A stretch of DNA of 64,000 nt from Aquimarina spongiae (GTDB taxonomy: Bacteria > Bacteroidota > Bacteroidia > Flavobacteriales > Flavobacteriaceae), in contig NZ_FQYP01000001.1 of NCBI RefSeq assembly GCF_900141785.1, positions 682,001 through 746,000 of the forward strand, read 5' to 3'. The first letter of the stretch is position 1; every line of letters starts with the position of its first letter. Positions 36,422 to 45,396 of the stretch are shown here, piece after piece. Below the pieces are notes generated by a model, which was not told the origin of the DNA, searched no databases, and saw only the letters and a list, made by a program, of their open reading frames with translations. Position numbers and translations under genes: made by a program.

Positions 36422-38162
36422 GCCAAATACATTTGAACTCATTGAGGATACAGAAGTAAGAACGCAATTAACCAAAGCGTATGAAAAGATTGATCAATTG
36501 GAAATCATCCAACTATTATCAGACTTAAAATACTTGCCTCAAAAAACGTTCGAATACGGTATTTATGATAATAGTAAGGTAGAGAATGCTATCAAAAAGT
36601 TTAGACATGAACTTTCAGAGGCATTGGCAAAGACAGCGTTTAGTAATCTAAACTTTGTCTACAATAGCATCTCAAAGCTATTTGAAGAAGGAGAGGAGCT
36701 GCCCAACGAATTATCTCATCAAGAATTCACCTTACTAAAAGAATTGACAGGTCTTGACAAAGAATTGGAGATCTATAAGGTGGAGGAGGAGCAGACCTCT
36801 TTGTTATCTAGAGTGTTGATTTATAGATTCCATGTATATGATTTGGCCAAAACCATTCAGCCCAATCATAAAATGACCACAAATGCAGTAGCTGTACTAC
36901 AACAGTCGGCAGAAAAACTTGGCTTTGATGGTGACATCTATAGCTTCGGAAACCTGCTAGCTGATCAGGAAAATTTATCAAAGTTTTGTTTGAGCTCTCC
37001 AATTTTAACCAACAATATTTTTCTGGATTGTATTTTTATTTCAACATCTACAGATCAGGGGCGTGAAGTGCTGAACGAACTTGGAAATACAATCAAAAGG
37101 AAGCTTCGTTTCCAAAGAAAAATTGCTTCTCAGCCTTCAAAAACCATTATATCCAAGCTCATCAATTTTCCTGATCGCGAAGCCGTAAAAAATGAAGTCA
37201 AAAAGTACATCAGGCAAGATCAAAATCGGTTTTTGAGCCGTGTTTTGCAGGTAAAACTATGGACGATGGGTTTGTATTATGGGCGTTTGGATCATGATTT
37301 TGGTCCTTTGTCTATTACCGCTTTAAGTCAATTTTTAATGACTATCGTGCAAAAAGATGAAGATGGCGAAAAAGAGCTGGGTCGCATCATGTATAACCTC
37401 AAGAAGGATCAGTGCATTATAAATATTAGATATCTACTCAAAGAACATTTTATCCCTACCGAGGTATCCGATATCCCGGTAGAACAGTCGTCGGTGTCTC
37501 AGATTTTTGATTTTGTGTTAGAAGATAAATCCGATGTAAATGTTTTCAGTGTAAATGAGCATACAGAATTTACGCAACAAAGAGAAGAGCTTACCCAAAA
37601 ACTAAAAACCGAACTAAATCAAGAAGCAAAACTAGTGAATGAGGGGTATCGTACCAATATACGTCAATACAAAGCGCATAAAGGAATTATGCGGTTTTTC
37701 TCCAAGATTTTCAAGTTTGTTAGAAATGCGATTCGAAAACTGAGAGAACTCTTTAAAAAACTGTTTAGGATTATTAAAAAAGTATCCAAAATCATATTTA
37801 ATGAGATCAAGGATGCCTTTCAAAGTTTTAGCAGAGGGATCGAATTTCTTTTTGGAGACCGAATTGTACAACCCACTGCAGCAATAAGCTCTGATTATGA
37901 TTTTGATTTTGATGGGGTGACTAGAATTCACTCCAAACCCAGTAAAAAAGAGTACGAAATCCATATCAAAACTATTAGGGAGTATGCATCTGCTATCTAT
38001 TCCACGCTAAACTTTACCAGGATCGTTATAAAATGGGGAATACGAGTGGCCACCGGACCTATTAGCTGGGTACAAATACTCGTGGGTATAGCAAAATTGT
38101 TTAGAGAGATGATTCGAAAGAGAGGCATGATCCAAGGGCAGAGCTTGGCTATTGTTTATTAA
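36414..38162 (+). CDS. Large hypothetical protein with peptidoglycan-binding-like motifs and amphipathic basic segment
   Basis: The 582-residue protein has no signal peptide. Two segments resemble the three-helix peptidoglycan-binding_1 fold: LLSDLKYLPQ...GIYDNSKVENAIKKF (34-63) and VLQVKLWTMGLYYGRLDHDF...ALSQFL (277-308). The second fits the family pattern closely except for His at a usual Gly. A weaker third copy is at 168-192. Residues about 425-490 are very basic and amphipathic (FFSKIFKFVRNAIRKL), and a hydrophobic stretch lies near 547-568. It could be a membrane-active or cell-envelope-targeted protein. The function is unknown. Confidence 0.7.
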   Translation: MDKPNTFELIEDTEVRTQLTKAYEKIDQLEIIQLLSDLKYLPQKTFEYGIYDNSKVENAIKKFRHELSEALAKTAFSNLNFVYNSISKLFEEGEELPNELSHQEFTLLKELTGLDKELEIYKVEEEQTSLLSRVLIYRFHVYDLAKTIQPNHKMTTNAVAVLQQSAEKLGFDGDIYSFGNLLADQENLSKFCLSSPILTNNIFLDCIFISTSTDQGREVLNELGNTIKRKLRFQRKIASQPSKTIISKLINFPDREAVKNEVKKYIRQDQNRFLSRVLQVKLWTMGLYYGRLDHDFGPLSITALSQFLMTIVQKDEDGEKELGRIMYNLKKDQCIINIRYLLKEHFIPTEVSDIPVEQSSVSQIFDFVLEDKSDVNVFSVNEHTEFTQQREELTQKLKTELNQEAKLVNEGYRTNIRQYKAHKGIMRFFSKIFKFVRNAIRKLRELFKKLFRIIKKVSKIIFNEIKDAFQSFSRGIEFLFGDRIVQPTAAISSDYDFDFDGVTRIHSKPSKKEYEIHIKTIREYASAIYSTLNFTRIVIKWGIRVATGPISWVQILVGIAKLFREMIRKRGMIQGQSLAIVY

Positions 38163-38179
38163 TACATTAAAAAATTATT

Positions 38180-38899
38180 ATGGAAAGACTTATTACTATT
38201 CTGAACGCTCTCGAATATGGAATCGTAGCAACAGAAAATTATAGTTTTGATCAAATTGCGAACGCCTTTAAACAAGGACGAGTAAAATTACCGTTATTAA
38301 GAAGAATGGGCGGCGGAGGCAACTGTGCATCCATAGCATTAATAAAATCGGCTATAGGATCATTAGGTTTTTCGGGTATTTTTCAATCTGTGATTATTGA
38401 TACAAATAAAAAACGGTTTTTAATTGATCTTATTGATGATGAAGAACGGACTTACAGTCTTTCTTTTCGAAATTATAAGTACGCCAAAAGAAAGTCGTCT
38501 TTCGAATTGAACCGCAATGATGAAACATCGCTAGACATTTTTGAGTTTTCTAATTTTTGTTATGCGGTTTTAGCCGAAATAAAACGGACGAACTACCGAA
38601 GAGATCGAAGATACAAAAGAGCTATTACTGATCTGAACAAGGGAGAAGCAACAAAATACATCTATGGGAACCTGGGAGTAGACAAACAGAAAATAGGGGA
38701 CGTATCCATAGAAAATTTAGGCTCCTACAAACATATTGTAGTTTGGAATAGTAAACATGCCGTTTATGCCAGTGAAGGTATGTATGACGAGTTTTTTAAC
38801 GGGCATAATGATACAGAGCCTTTAGAAAAACTCAAAGAAATTCATGGTAATGGTACCGACAAGCACAATCCAAAAGGTGCTTATGTGGTCATTCAATAA
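38180..38899 (+). CDS. Hypothetical protein with cysteine-peptidase-like motifs
   Basis: The 239-residue protein has no signal peptide. A Gly-rich turn leads into Cys49 at the start of a helix (GGGGNCASIALIKSAI). Further on, WNSKHAVYASEG gives His193 with Asn190 nearby. A Cys at a helix N-terminus plus a later HA-x-Y strand is the layout of papain/calpain-fold peptidases. No family match is recalled, so the enzymatic call is an inference. It lies 17 bp after the 582-residue gene and 20 bp before the nuclease gene. Confidence 0.65.
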   Translation: MERLITILNALEYGIVATENYSFDQIANAFKQGRVKLPLLRRMGGGGNCASIALIKSAIGSLGFSGIFQSVIIDTNKKRFLIDLIDDEERTYSLSFRNYKYAKRKSSFELNRNDETSLDIFEFSNFCYAVLAEIKRTNYRRDRRYKRAITDLNKGEATKYIYGNLGVDKQKIGDVSIENLGSYKHIVVWNSKHAVYASEGMYDEFFNGHNDTEPLEKLKEIHGNGTDKHNPKGAYVVIQ

Positions 38900-38919
38900 C
38901 TAAATCAAAACATAGTATT

Positions 38920-39873
38920 ATGCCATATAATCCAGATTTTATTGCAGGTCAAAATATCCCGCTTCCCACACCCAATAGTCGAGTACTGTCTTCGGCATTT
39001 GGAGGAGGATATATTCATCATTCGCGTCATTCTATATTGTTCAACCAGAAACGCGGTTTCGCTTTTGTGGCTGCCCATAATGTAGATGGAGCAACACTAT
39101 CTTCATCTCAGTTTACGAGTCGCAATTTCCGAGAGGATCCAAATATTCAACCCGGAACCCTTCAGGTAGACAACAATCGTGGCTATCGGCAAAGTCAGAA
39201 TGGGGTGTTTGGGCCCAATCCTTGGGATAGGGGACACTTAGCACGACGCAAAAGCCTATCATGGGGCAATGAAGAGGAAGCTTCAAAAGCAGAACTCGAA
39301 AGCGATTTCTGGTCAAATATCGCTCCACAACACAAGAACTTGCATGATGATGCCTGGGGAAATATTGAAGATTGGATGTTGAAACGTGTAGAAAATAGCA
39401 ACCAACGAGCGTGTGTCTTTACCGGTCCTGTATTTACCGAAGATGATCCAAAACATAACAATGGACCCAACGAAATACCTATTCGAATTCCTGCAGGATT
39501 TTGGAAAGTGATTACCGTCGAGTTGAACGGTGTAATGCGTTCGGCTGGTTTTCTGGTTTGGCAACGTGATTATGATAGTGAAACTCCATTACCTTTTGAA
39601 CCGGTATTGGAGCAAGTTCGATTAACAACGATTGAAGTGTTGACCGGATTGACTTTTCCATCGTTACGTTCATTTGATCCTTTATTGTTTAACCAACAGG
39701 GACAAAGACGTGACAAATCCATCTCCTTGGCTCGAAAAACCTTACGCAAGGAAATGGCCAAATCCTTTGATATTGCATTAGAAACAGGCACGGAGCTTGC
39801 GGAAGACTTGTTGTTTAAAGCCACTTCTCCTGGTACATTCATAATTACAGACATGAGAGATATTGTGCTTTAA
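38920..39873 (+). CDS. DNA/RNA non-specific endonuclease (NUC family)
   Basis: The 317-residue protein has the NUC-family active site DRGHLA (Asp103, Arg104, Gly105, His106), then FWSNIAPQHKNLHDDAWGNIEDW. The latter holds the metal-binding Asn (140 or 133) and the family's N-x(5)-W-x(3)-E pattern. The catalytic site looks complete. Most family members are secreted, but this one has no signal peptide, so it either acts inside the cell or is exported by another route. It is the last gene of the seven-gene operon and nearly touches the convergent FG-GAP gene. Confidence 0.85.
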   Translation: MPYNPDFIAGQNIPLPTPNSRVLSSAFGGGYIHHSRHSILFNQKRGFAFVAAHNVDGATLSSSQFTSRNFREDPNIQPGTLQVDNNRGYRQSQNGVFGPNPWDRGHLARRKSLSWGNEEEASKAELESDFWSNIAPQHKNLHDDAWGNIEDWMLKRVENSNQRACVFTGPVFTEDDPKHNNGPNEIPIRIPAGFWKVITVELNGVMRSAGFLVWQRDYDSETPLPFEPVLEQVRLTTIEVLTGLTFPSLRSFDPLLFNQQGQRRDKSISLARKTLRKEMAKSFDIALETGTELAEDLLFKATSPGTFIITDMRDIVL

Positions 39874-39879
39874 AACCTA

Positions 39880-41415
39880 TCAAATCTCAGACAGTTCTCC
39901 TTGTTCCTCTACCAAGTAGTGTTTATTTACAGAGATGTTATTAAGCGTATCCACAATACCCGATGGCCATTGCAAAACAATACTATTGATTTTGGCGGAA
40001 TGGCCCAGACCAAAATGCATTTCATAATCATTCTGGCTTCCATATCCGGTTACAGGGTACATCCATCTATGGATACGTTTTTCTTTTTGATCCACAGTAA
40101 AAGTAAGGATCGCTAGAGTGCCTATACCTTGGCGATTAGATTGTACGCCTCGTAGTCTAATGGTTATCCAATTGTTGTCTGTGGTATTATTTTTATAAAA
40201 CCTATTGATTTGATCATTACTTCCCCAGTTGGCTACAAAAATATCCAGGTCTCCATCCCGATCAAAATCCGCATAAGCAGTACCGGCAGAGGTGTCGGCA
40301 TGTTTTGTAATTTGATCCGTTAAATCTTGAATAAAGGTTCCGTCCCCTTTATTTAGGTATAAAAAATTATGCATATCTGGTCTATAGGTACCATTTGCGA
40401 TAAAAAGATCAATATCACCATCATTATCATAATCTCCCCAGGTATGTCCTTTAGAGGCTCCTCCTTGTTGCTGGGTTAATATACTTTGTTGGACAACCGT
40501 TAAATTACCCTGGCCATCATTTTTGTATAAAAAGTTCTGTTTGTCAAAGTTTGCCAGAAACAGATCCAAATCCCCATCTTCATCATAATCCGCCATAGAT
40601 ACACCGTAGGAGTACCCTATATCTTCAACCACATGTCCGGTGTTAACTTTTTCAAATTCCCAATTCCCTAAGTTTTTAAAATAGAGATTTGGTGTTCGGG
40701 CATTGGCGACATAAAAATCGGGGAGACCGTCATTATTTAAATCTCCACATCCACATGCACGGCCTCTGCCGTTACCACTCGTAAGTGGGCTGTCTTTCAT
40801 CTTTTCAAATACTCCATTCCCTTGGTTTTTGAACACCAGATTGGTTCCACTTCCTGAGGCAACTATAAATACATCCAAATCCCCATCATTTTCGATATCT
40901 ACCCAGCAGGCCATAGAGGCTGCTATATCATCTGCCGTTAAAGGATGATCAGCAATTCTTTTAAACCCCATATTTTCGATATTTTCAAAGAGAAAATTGC
41001 CTTCTTGACCTCTGCTCACCACATATAGATCCAGGTCTCCATCATTATCATAATCTACCCAGTTTACGCCTTGCGAATTACCCCCGTGTTTCACGACTTC
41101 AGAATACACGTCTGCTCCCGAGGCATCACTGGTCATTTTTTTAAAGGTACCATCTCCATTATTTCTGTATAAAAAATTCCATTGCCCATTAGAATTGGCA
41201 ACATACAGATCCGGATCTCCATCCTGATCATAATCGCCCCAGGCCACTCCGCGTGATAAATTACCATCTGTGGCTATTCTTCCAGTAACTATAGGTTCGA
41301 ATATCCCGGTTGGTATACTTTCCTTTTTGATGGTGTCTTGGTTAGCAGTTTGATTACAAGCTAGTACAGACAGGAAGGGAAGGAGCGCGATGAAAACTTT
41401 GGTTTTGAATTGCAT
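39880..41415 (-). CDS. FG-GAP/ASPIC-UnbV (CRTAC1-like) lipoprotein
   Basis: The 511-residue protein has lipobox VLAC (Cys20). Repeated FG-GAP units carry calcium loops (DYDQDGDPDLYVAN, DYDNDGDLDLYVV, DIENDGDLDVFIV, DLNNDGLPDFYVAN, DYDEDGDLDLFLAN, DFDRDGDLDIFVAN). The C-terminal 90 residues form an ASPIC/UnbV domain (NWITIRLRGVQSNRQGIG, HFGLGHSAKINSIVLQWPSG). The family is common in Bacteroidota envelopes and is linked to SusCD-like or calcium-binding contexts; no partner is seen here. It is followed 11 bp upstream by the phosphatase gene on the same strand, probably in one operon. Confidence 0.87.
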   Translation of the reverse strand: MQFKTKVFIALLPFLSVLACNQTANQDTIKKESIPTGIFEPIVTGRIATDGNLSRGVAWGDYDQDGDPDLYVANSNGQWNFLYRNNGDGTFKKMTSDASGADVYSEVVKHGGNSQGVNWVDYDNDGDLDLYVVSRGQEGNFLFENIENMGFKRIADHPLTADDIAASMACWVDIENDGDLDVFIVASGSGTNLVFKNQGNGVFEKMKDSPLTSGNGRGRACGCGDLNNDGLPDFYVANARTPNLYFKNLGNWEFEKVNTGHVVEDIGYSYGVSMADYDEDGDLDLFLANFDKQNFLYKNDGQGNLTVVQQSILTQQQGGASKGHTWGDYDNDGDIDLFIANGTYRPDMHNFLYLNKGDGTFIQDLTDQITKHADTSAGTAYADFDRDGDLDIFVANWGSNDQINRFYKNNTTDNNWITIRLRGVQSNRQGIGTLAILTFTVDQKEKRIHRWMYPVTGYGSQNDYEMHFGLGHSAKINSIVLQWPSGIVDTLNNISVNKHYLVEEQGELSEI

Positions 41416-41426
41416 AGCCTAATGTT

Positions 41427-42311
41427 TTATTTCCACTCTTTTTTTGCTTCTTCCAGGTCTTTTAGAAATTCCGGGTTTTTGGTCATCGCTACTAACATCT
41501 GGTGCGCTAACACCCGTGCTGCTTCTTCATCACTGGGATAATGAATCCCCATAATTTCTCGTGACTCTCCAACTTCGTAGGCTACCTCTAGAAATTCCTT
41601 TCTTTTGGTTGGTATCAATTCACTCCAGGCAAAGGCTTGGATATAGGCCCAAAGGGTATGACCGCTGGCAAAAGAAGGAGAAGATATTCTGGCCAAAGGT
41701 TCTAATTTAGGTTCAAGATGATAGGGGCGGGCTCTTAACAAATGGTATTTTACCGTAAACTCCATCAAACGCATATCTTTGGTGATGCCTCGTAGTAATT
41801 TGGTAGTAGCAGGATAGTTTTGATAGGTAACCTGATCCCCCATAACCGCTTTACCTTCGTAGAGTAAGTTCTCCAAATTTTGCTCATATCGATTATGTGT
41901 AGGTAAGATATCAGCATGTGGCCAATAGCCTATAGGGGCAAGTACCTGGGATGCTCGATTGGATTCTGCTTGAGTACGTTTTGCTTGCCATGCTAATAAG
42001 TACTCTAGTTCGGCTTTGGTTTGGTCTGAACTATTGGCAGGAAAATGAATACTGTGTTTTAACCGTTGGACTTGTTCTTTGGTTAAATAATGTGGGGTAA
42101 TCATGGTGTAAATCAATGTCCCACTACTATACTTGGACGCAGGAAAAACAACCTTGTCCAGATCAGCTCTTGTTGCGTTGGGTTTGCTATCTAATTGCTG
42201 TAAAGAAGCATAATGGTTTTTGGCAGGCTCAAGGGGATGAAGGGTTTGAGCTGCGCTATACAAATGAACGATACTAATAACTAGTAGCAAGAGGTACTTT
42301 TTTTGGATCAT
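41427..42311 (-). CDS. PAP2-type acid phosphatase (class A non-specific)
   Basis: The 294-residue protein has a signal peptide (about 1-21). It carries the PAP2/vanadium-haloperoxidase triad of motifs: KYHLLRARPY (Lys, Arg, Pro), PSFASGHT (catalytic-site His) and GESREIMGIHYPSDEEAAR (Arg, nucleophile His, Asp). Spacing fits the PhoN/PhoC class A acid phosphatases. It should hydrolyse phosphomonoesters in the periplasm. It is upstream of the FG-GAP lipoprotein in the same operon. Confidence 0.88.
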   Translation of the reverse strand: MIQKKYLLLLVISIVHLYSAAQTLHPLEPAKNHYASLQQLDSKPNATRADLDKVVFPASKYSSGTLIYTMITPHYLTKEQVQRLKHSIHFPANSSDQTKAELEYLLAWQAKRTQAESNRASQVLAPIGYWPHADILPTHNRYEQNLENLLYEGKAVMGDQVTYQNYPATTKLLRGITKDMRLMEFTVKYHLLRARPYHLEPKLEPLARISSPSFASGHTLWAYIQAFAWSELIPTKRKEFLEVAYEVGESREIMGIHYPSDEEAARVLAHQMLVAMTKNPEFLKDLEEAKKEWK

Positions 42312-42419
42312 AACTTTTGGTTTTGAATAGTTAGATTGATTTAAACGTATATCGCTTATAAACGATTTAAAAGTACATCTTTTTGAATATGAAAGTAGTA
42401 AAGTAATGTTAAAATAAGT

Positions 42420-42737
42420 TTAGAGTAGGGTAGTGAACTCTTTGAGCAGCTCTTTGTTGAGGGTGTAGAAAACGAATTTATCTTTATTTTCGGTTAGAAA
42501 CAAACCGCTTTCCTTAAGGATTTTTACATGCTGAGAAATGGTGGATTGAGAATAGGTAAACATCTGTACCAAATCCTTATTGCAAGTCACATTATCGATA
42601 CCCTTACCATCGTTTTTGGTACTTAGGTATCTTATCAAAGCAACACGCAAAGGATGTGCTAATGCATTGGCTATGGTTGCAATTTGATGATCCTTTTGGG
42701 TGATATAATCATTGGATTTATCTGTTCTTATTCTCAT
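42420..42737 (-). CDS. ArsR-family winged-helix regulator
   Basis: The 105-residue HTH protein has IATIANALAHPLRVALIRYLS, recognition helix YSQSTISQHVKILKESGLF and a beta-wing KDKFVFYTLNKELL. The ArsR metal box (CVC) is not present, although one Cys is close by (NVTCNKDLV), so metal sensing is not supported. It lies upstream of the phosphatase operon, which it may control. Confidence 0.85.
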   Translation of the reverse strand: MRIRTDKSNDYITQKDHQIATIANALAHPLRVALIRYLSTKNDGKGIDNVTCNKDLVQMFTYSQSTISQHVKILKESGLFLTENKDKFVFYTLNKELLKEFTTLL

Positions 42738-43073
42738 TAAGCAAAACGATTTATGACAAATATAAGAACTATTATAGCAACATAATGGTCAAGCAATAAC
42801 CGTTGCTGGTCCAATTTGGTTGTTAATAATTCTGAATAAGTATATTTTATTGACATAATTTTTAAATATATATTTAGATAGTAAAATATACCCCACTATG
42901 TGATTTAGGTATGCACGTATGAATTATGTCATATCAAAATTTCAATTTACAAGTAAACACATTATTAAAAGTAAGAGTACCAGAAAAGAATATCTAATAA
43001 AGATATTTCTTCTGCGGCTAAAGCTAATCGTAAATTCTTAAGTGACAAATTAATTTATTTTCGGATATCCTTA
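42738..43073. other. Left boundary of the AT-rich cassette
   Basis: The 336 bp are very AT-rich with no supported gene. A 23-codon frame (42926-42997, MSYQNFNLQVNTLLKVRVPEKNI) ends in a stop. A second frame carrying ISNKDISSAAKANRKFLSDK follows with no start codon and runs in phase into the gene at 43074. This may be a decayed N-terminal gene piece broken by a one-base shift. No integrase or att site was recognised. Confidence 0.4.
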
Positions 43074-43994
43074 ATGGAAGAAACTAATAGAGACCTAGTA
43101 AATTCAATAAAATCTAATTCATTAGATCTTTTATCAGAGTATGGAGAAATTACTTTAGATGCAACCTTAGAGTCAGGAGTATTAAAGGATATTCCAATAT
43201 TTGGAAGTATTGTGAAATTATCCAAGATTGGGGTTACAATACGAGATTATCTATTCATCAATAAATTAAAAACCTTTTTAACTAATATCAGTAACATTCC
43301 TTTAAATGTTAGAAAGAATTTTGTTGATGAATACTATAAAAATGAAAATAAGTCTTATAGTCTCGGCGAAAAACTCATACATACTATTGAAAACATTGAC
43401 AGTACAAAAAAAGCTGCTTATGTCGGGAAAGCTTTTAAGTTATACGCTTTAAAGAAAATTGATAACATTGAGTTTTTCGATTTAGTATATGCTATTGAAA
43501 ATTTCAAATTGCATTATACAGATATATTTCTCAGTTCATGCTTATCAATTAAAAGTCACGATGTGAAAAAAGAAATTCTTGAACACTTTTCTACTTGTGG
43601 TCTTTCACTAATTCCAGCTAACGGCTTGATTTTAAAGCATGAGAGACATAGAATTAATTATTCATTAAAAGGTATCACAGATTTAGGAAGATTATTCTTA
43701 GAACATATTATAGAGTACAATAAACAGGAAATTAAGACTGAATTTTATCAAACAATTTTAAATATAAAAATTACTAATAAATATAAGGACGAAGATTACA
43801 AGGAGAGTGAAGTTATAACTAAAGAGGAATTGAGCGAAATACTAAGCAAAAAAACTTTGAAGGAACTGTTTTATTACTCTGTTCATTCTGATAATACAAT
43901 TAGCAATTTCCATAATAGTAGATTTAGGATAATTTCACGTAGAGAAGAAGATGTCTTTGTCTTGTACAAGGATAAACTAAAAAAGAAAAAATAG
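43074..43994 (+). CDS. Hypothetical protein of the putative defence cassette, 306 aa
   Basis: This soluble-looking protein opens with LDATLESGVLKDIPIFGSIVKLSKIGVTIRDYLFINKLKTFL. That is a hydrophobic, Gly-containing stretch of the kind seen at the start of several uncharacterised bacterial proteins in defence loci. The remainder is mostly helical and charged (EFFDLVYAIENFKLHY, KEELSEILSKKTL). No domain is recognised. The codon bias is strongly AT-rich. The frame continues upstream without an ATG, so the ATG at 43074 is the earliest sensible start. It is the first gene of the cassette, 29 bp before the next. Confidence 0.65.
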   Translation: MEETNRDLVNSIKSNSLDLLSEYGEITLDATLESGVLKDIPIFGSIVKLSKIGVTIRDYLFINKLKTFLTNISNIPLNVRKNFVDEYYKNENKSYSLGEKLIHTIENIDSTKKAAYVGKAFKLYALKKIDNIEFFDLVYAIENFKLHYTDIFLSSCLSIKSHDVKKEILEHFSTCGLSLIPANGLILKHERHRINYSLKGITDLGRLFLEHIIEYNKQEIKTEFYQTILNIKITNKYKDEDYKESEVITKEELSEILSKKTLKELFYYSVHSDNTISNFHNSRFRIISRREEDVFVLYKDKLKKKK

Positions 43995-44023
43995 GTTCAA
44001 TAAAATGATAAAAAACAATAATA

Positions 44024-44215
44024 ATGAAACAACCAGTCAAAATAGTCAATTTTGTGATAGAACATCCTTTTAATATTAATTCACAAGAAGGAAGTAGTAT
44101 GCTTGAATTCCATATACTTCAATGTTTAGCAGATCACGAAGAATATGAATTGCAATCAGTAAATGTAAGTGAGATCAAAGAAGGATACTTAGTAGTACTC
44201 CTTTTAAAAGTTTAA
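44024..44215 (+). CDS. Small hypothetical protein, 63 aa
   Basis: The protein reads like a small alpha/beta domain: VKIVNFVIEHPFNINS, then a helix MLEFHILQCLADHEE, then a strand EGYLVVLLLKV. It could be a regulator, inhibitor or antitoxin-like partner for a cassette nuclease; this is an inference from size and place. Spacing is 29 bp to the gene before and 34 bp to the one after. Confidence 0.55.
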   Translation: MKQPVKIVNFVIEHPFNINSQEGSSMLEFHILQCLADHEEYELQSVNVSEIKEGYLVVLLLKV

Positions 44216-44249
44216 TGAAACGATTTAATAATTATGGAAAAATGAATCT

Positions 44250-45332
44250 ATGGTTCCTAATTTTAACCAGAAAACGATTAATACTTTGGCTAAAAGAGCA
44301 GCGTATTTATGCTCAAATCCAGATTGCAGAACGCAAACTGTCGGTCCGAATGAAGATCCAAATAAATCTACAGTAATTGGAGAAGCTGCTCATATTTTTG
44401 GAGCCCGACCAGGATCAAAGCGTTATGTCTCAAGCATGACTGATTTTGCTAGAAGCAACATTACGAATGGAATATGGTTGTGTAGAAATTGCCACAAAAT
44501 GATTGACACGGATTATCAGCGATTTTCAAGTGATATTCTATTTATATGGAGAGAGAAACATGAAAATTTTGTTAGTTCAGAGCTAGGTAATACAACGGAT
44601 AAAATTAGACAAGAACAACTAAGTTTACAGCTAAATGAGTTCAAGGATTACCCACCTTTAATTAGGCGAATTATTATTGATAAACCCATTGGATGGGAGT
44701 ATAAATTAACGGTTGAACTAATGAGATACTTGAATAATCCCTTTCTTCGAAAAATAGAAGATTTAAAAGCAGGGCTTTATATCAAGTCTCAACAGCATGT
44801 TAAGGATGAAGAAATGGCCGATTGGATAAGTAAAAGGTTGAATGAATCTGGGAAGCTTGTCCCTCCAATGGTTGGACTTATAGATAGATTAAATAAAAGT
44901 TGGGGAGCTCTTGGGGAAGAAGGTGACTTTAAGGAAATTCATCACATTTGTTGTTTAATTAGAAATAACTTAGAGCTAATTGTTTTTCATGAGGAGAAAA
45001 TCTTTTCAACCAATGTTCCCGAACGATACGAACGAGTTTTGGGTTTGTTAAAAAATTTACTGGGGTCTCAAGCAGAAAAATTAAAGATTATTCCTGATAG
45101 ACTAGAGGAAATCATATCATATATTGACAAAGATGATAAAAAGGCGCTTGAAGCTTTGGAAGGGAAAGAAGAAATGATAGTTTTTGAAGTTTCAGAAAAT
45201 TGGGAGAAAGATTTCAATAAGGAACTAAATGAATTAAACATAAATTTAGAGCATCAATATAGTCAAAGAGGTTGTCTTATGATGATTCCTTTAGGAGGAA
45301 TTATTTTAGGGGCTTTAATTTTTCTTTGTTAA
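44250..45332 (+). CDS. HNH endonuclease with C-terminal membrane segment
   Basis: The N-terminal 90 residues are an HNH domain: Cys21 and Cys26 (LCSNPDCRTQ), AAH with His48 after the IGEA turn, Asn73 in SNITNGIWLC, Cys78-x-x-Cys81 and His82 in CRNCHKMID. The four cysteines give a zinc site, and the His-Asn-His set is complete, so it should be active. Residues 100-335 are helical with no family recognised. Residues about 341-360 (GCLMMIPLGGIILGALIFLC) form a membrane helix at the very end, an uncommon tail for an HNH nuclease. Confidence 0.82.
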   Translation: MVPNFNQKTINTLAKRAAYLCSNPDCRTQTVGPNEDPNKSTVIGEAAHIFGARPGSKRYVSSMTDFARSNITNGIWLCRNCHKMIDTDYQRFSSDILFIWREKHENFVSSELGNTTDKIRQEQLSLQLNEFKDYPPLIRRIIIDKPIGWEYKLTVELMRYLNNPFLRKIEDLKAGLYIKSQQHVKDEEMADWISKRLNESGKLVPPMVGLIDRLNKSWGALGEEGDFKEIHHICCLIRNNLELIVFHEEKIFSTNVPERYERVLGLLKNLLGSQAEKLKIIPDRLEEIISYIDKDDKKALEALEGKEEMIVFEVSENWEKDFNKELNELNINLEHQYSQRGCLMMIPLGGIILGALIFLC

Positions 45333-45396
45333 AAGAAAAAATTAAAAATAACACTTTTACTTTCAGTAATTTAAAAAAAAGCTCAATAGTACGATA

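Noticed and set aside
42420..42737. Metal-sensing ArsR call
   Set aside because: The fold fits ArsR, but the CxC metal box is missing, so no metal is claimed.
42926..43073. Possible broken gene piece before the AT-rich cassette
   Set aside because: Two short frames can be joined by a one-base shift, but the joined peptide has no recognisable family, so a pseudogene is not claimed.
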